Below, one piece after another: positions 15,187 to 15,268 of a DNA stretch of 15,268 nt; the first letter of the stretch is position 1, and each line of letters opens with the position of its first letter. Position numbers and translations under genes: made by a program. Location of the stretch: contig DDQZ01000027.1 in assembly GCA_002343505.1 (NCBI GenBank), forward strand, positions 1 to 15,268, read 5' to 3'. A model generated the notes under the pieces. The model ran no database searches. It saw nothing but the letters and a program-made list of their open reading frames with translations, and had not been told where the DNA came from. Origin of the DNA: Verrucomicrobiaceae bacterium UBA2429. GTDB taxonomy: Bacteria; Verrucomicrobiota; Verrucomicrobiia; Verrucomicrobiales; Verrucomicrobiaceae.

Positions 15187-15268
15187 ATGACGAGGCACCA
15201 TATCGTGCCGGTCGCACTGCTGAGCAAATGGCCCTTACTCGACGCCCGCATTCCTCACCCTTTTGAGC
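15187..15268 (+). CDS. Possible start of a further gene, cut by the window edge
   Basis: An ATG at 15187 opens a frame that stays open to the window end (27 codons, beginning MTRHHIVPVALLSKW). It lies 21 bp after the DUF1287 stop, on the same strand, with AGG a few bases upstream. The peptide is not recognised and is too short to assign. It could equally be chance. Confidence 0.3.
   Translation, partial: MTRHHIVPVALLSKWPLLDARIPHPFE

Overview
The window is 15.3 kb of GC-rich bacterial DNA. The genes point to the Verrucomicrobiota, probably the Verrucomicrobiaceae/Prosthecobacter neighbourhood: a paired bactofilin locus, a fused SpmA-SpmB protein, a large DUF4062-NACHT-WD40 protein, weak Shine-Dalgarno sites, and heptanucleotide repeats of a kind I associate with Planctomycetes and Verrucomicrobia. 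This assignment is inference from gene content; no rRNA is present.

Layout. Positions 1-3681 (minus strand) hold one long broken gene, open at the window's left edge. It encodes a STAND-type NTPase with an N-terminal DUF4062 domain, a NACHT-like P-loop NTPase, a helical middle and a C-terminal WD40 array. It is interrupted by two +1 frameshifts, one of them exactly explained by an extra copy of a 7-bp tandem repeat, and by one in-frame TAA. Next come a DUF423 membrane protein and recF (minus strand), divergent from hisS and tyrS (plus strand). hisS and tyrS are separated by a short array with a 7-bp period built on TTCGAA. A MerR-type regulator with a cobalamin-binding domain (minus) converges on tyrS and diverges from a fused SpmA-SpmB (nucleoside-recognition/Gate) membrane protein. 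A secreted prolyl oligopeptidase (minus) follows. It diverges from a plus-strand cluster of a small bactofilin, a zinc-ribbon bactofilin and a DUF1287 lipoprotein. The last 80 bases may contain the beginning of another gene.

Function. Most of the window is housekeeping: recombinational repair, two aminoacyl-tRNA synthetases, peptide degradation and cytoskeletal scaffolding. The left 3.7 kb is accessory. Its protein resembles conflict or immune sensors: a possible effector at the N-terminus, a nucleotide switch in the middle and a WD40 sensor at the C-terminus. Its 3' half (below about 1740) is clearly lower in GC than its 5' half, and the change falls at the second frameshift, suggesting a mosaic gene. 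No rRNA, tRNA, CRISPR array, transposase or phage gene was recognised, and no stretch over 300 bases lacks a gene.
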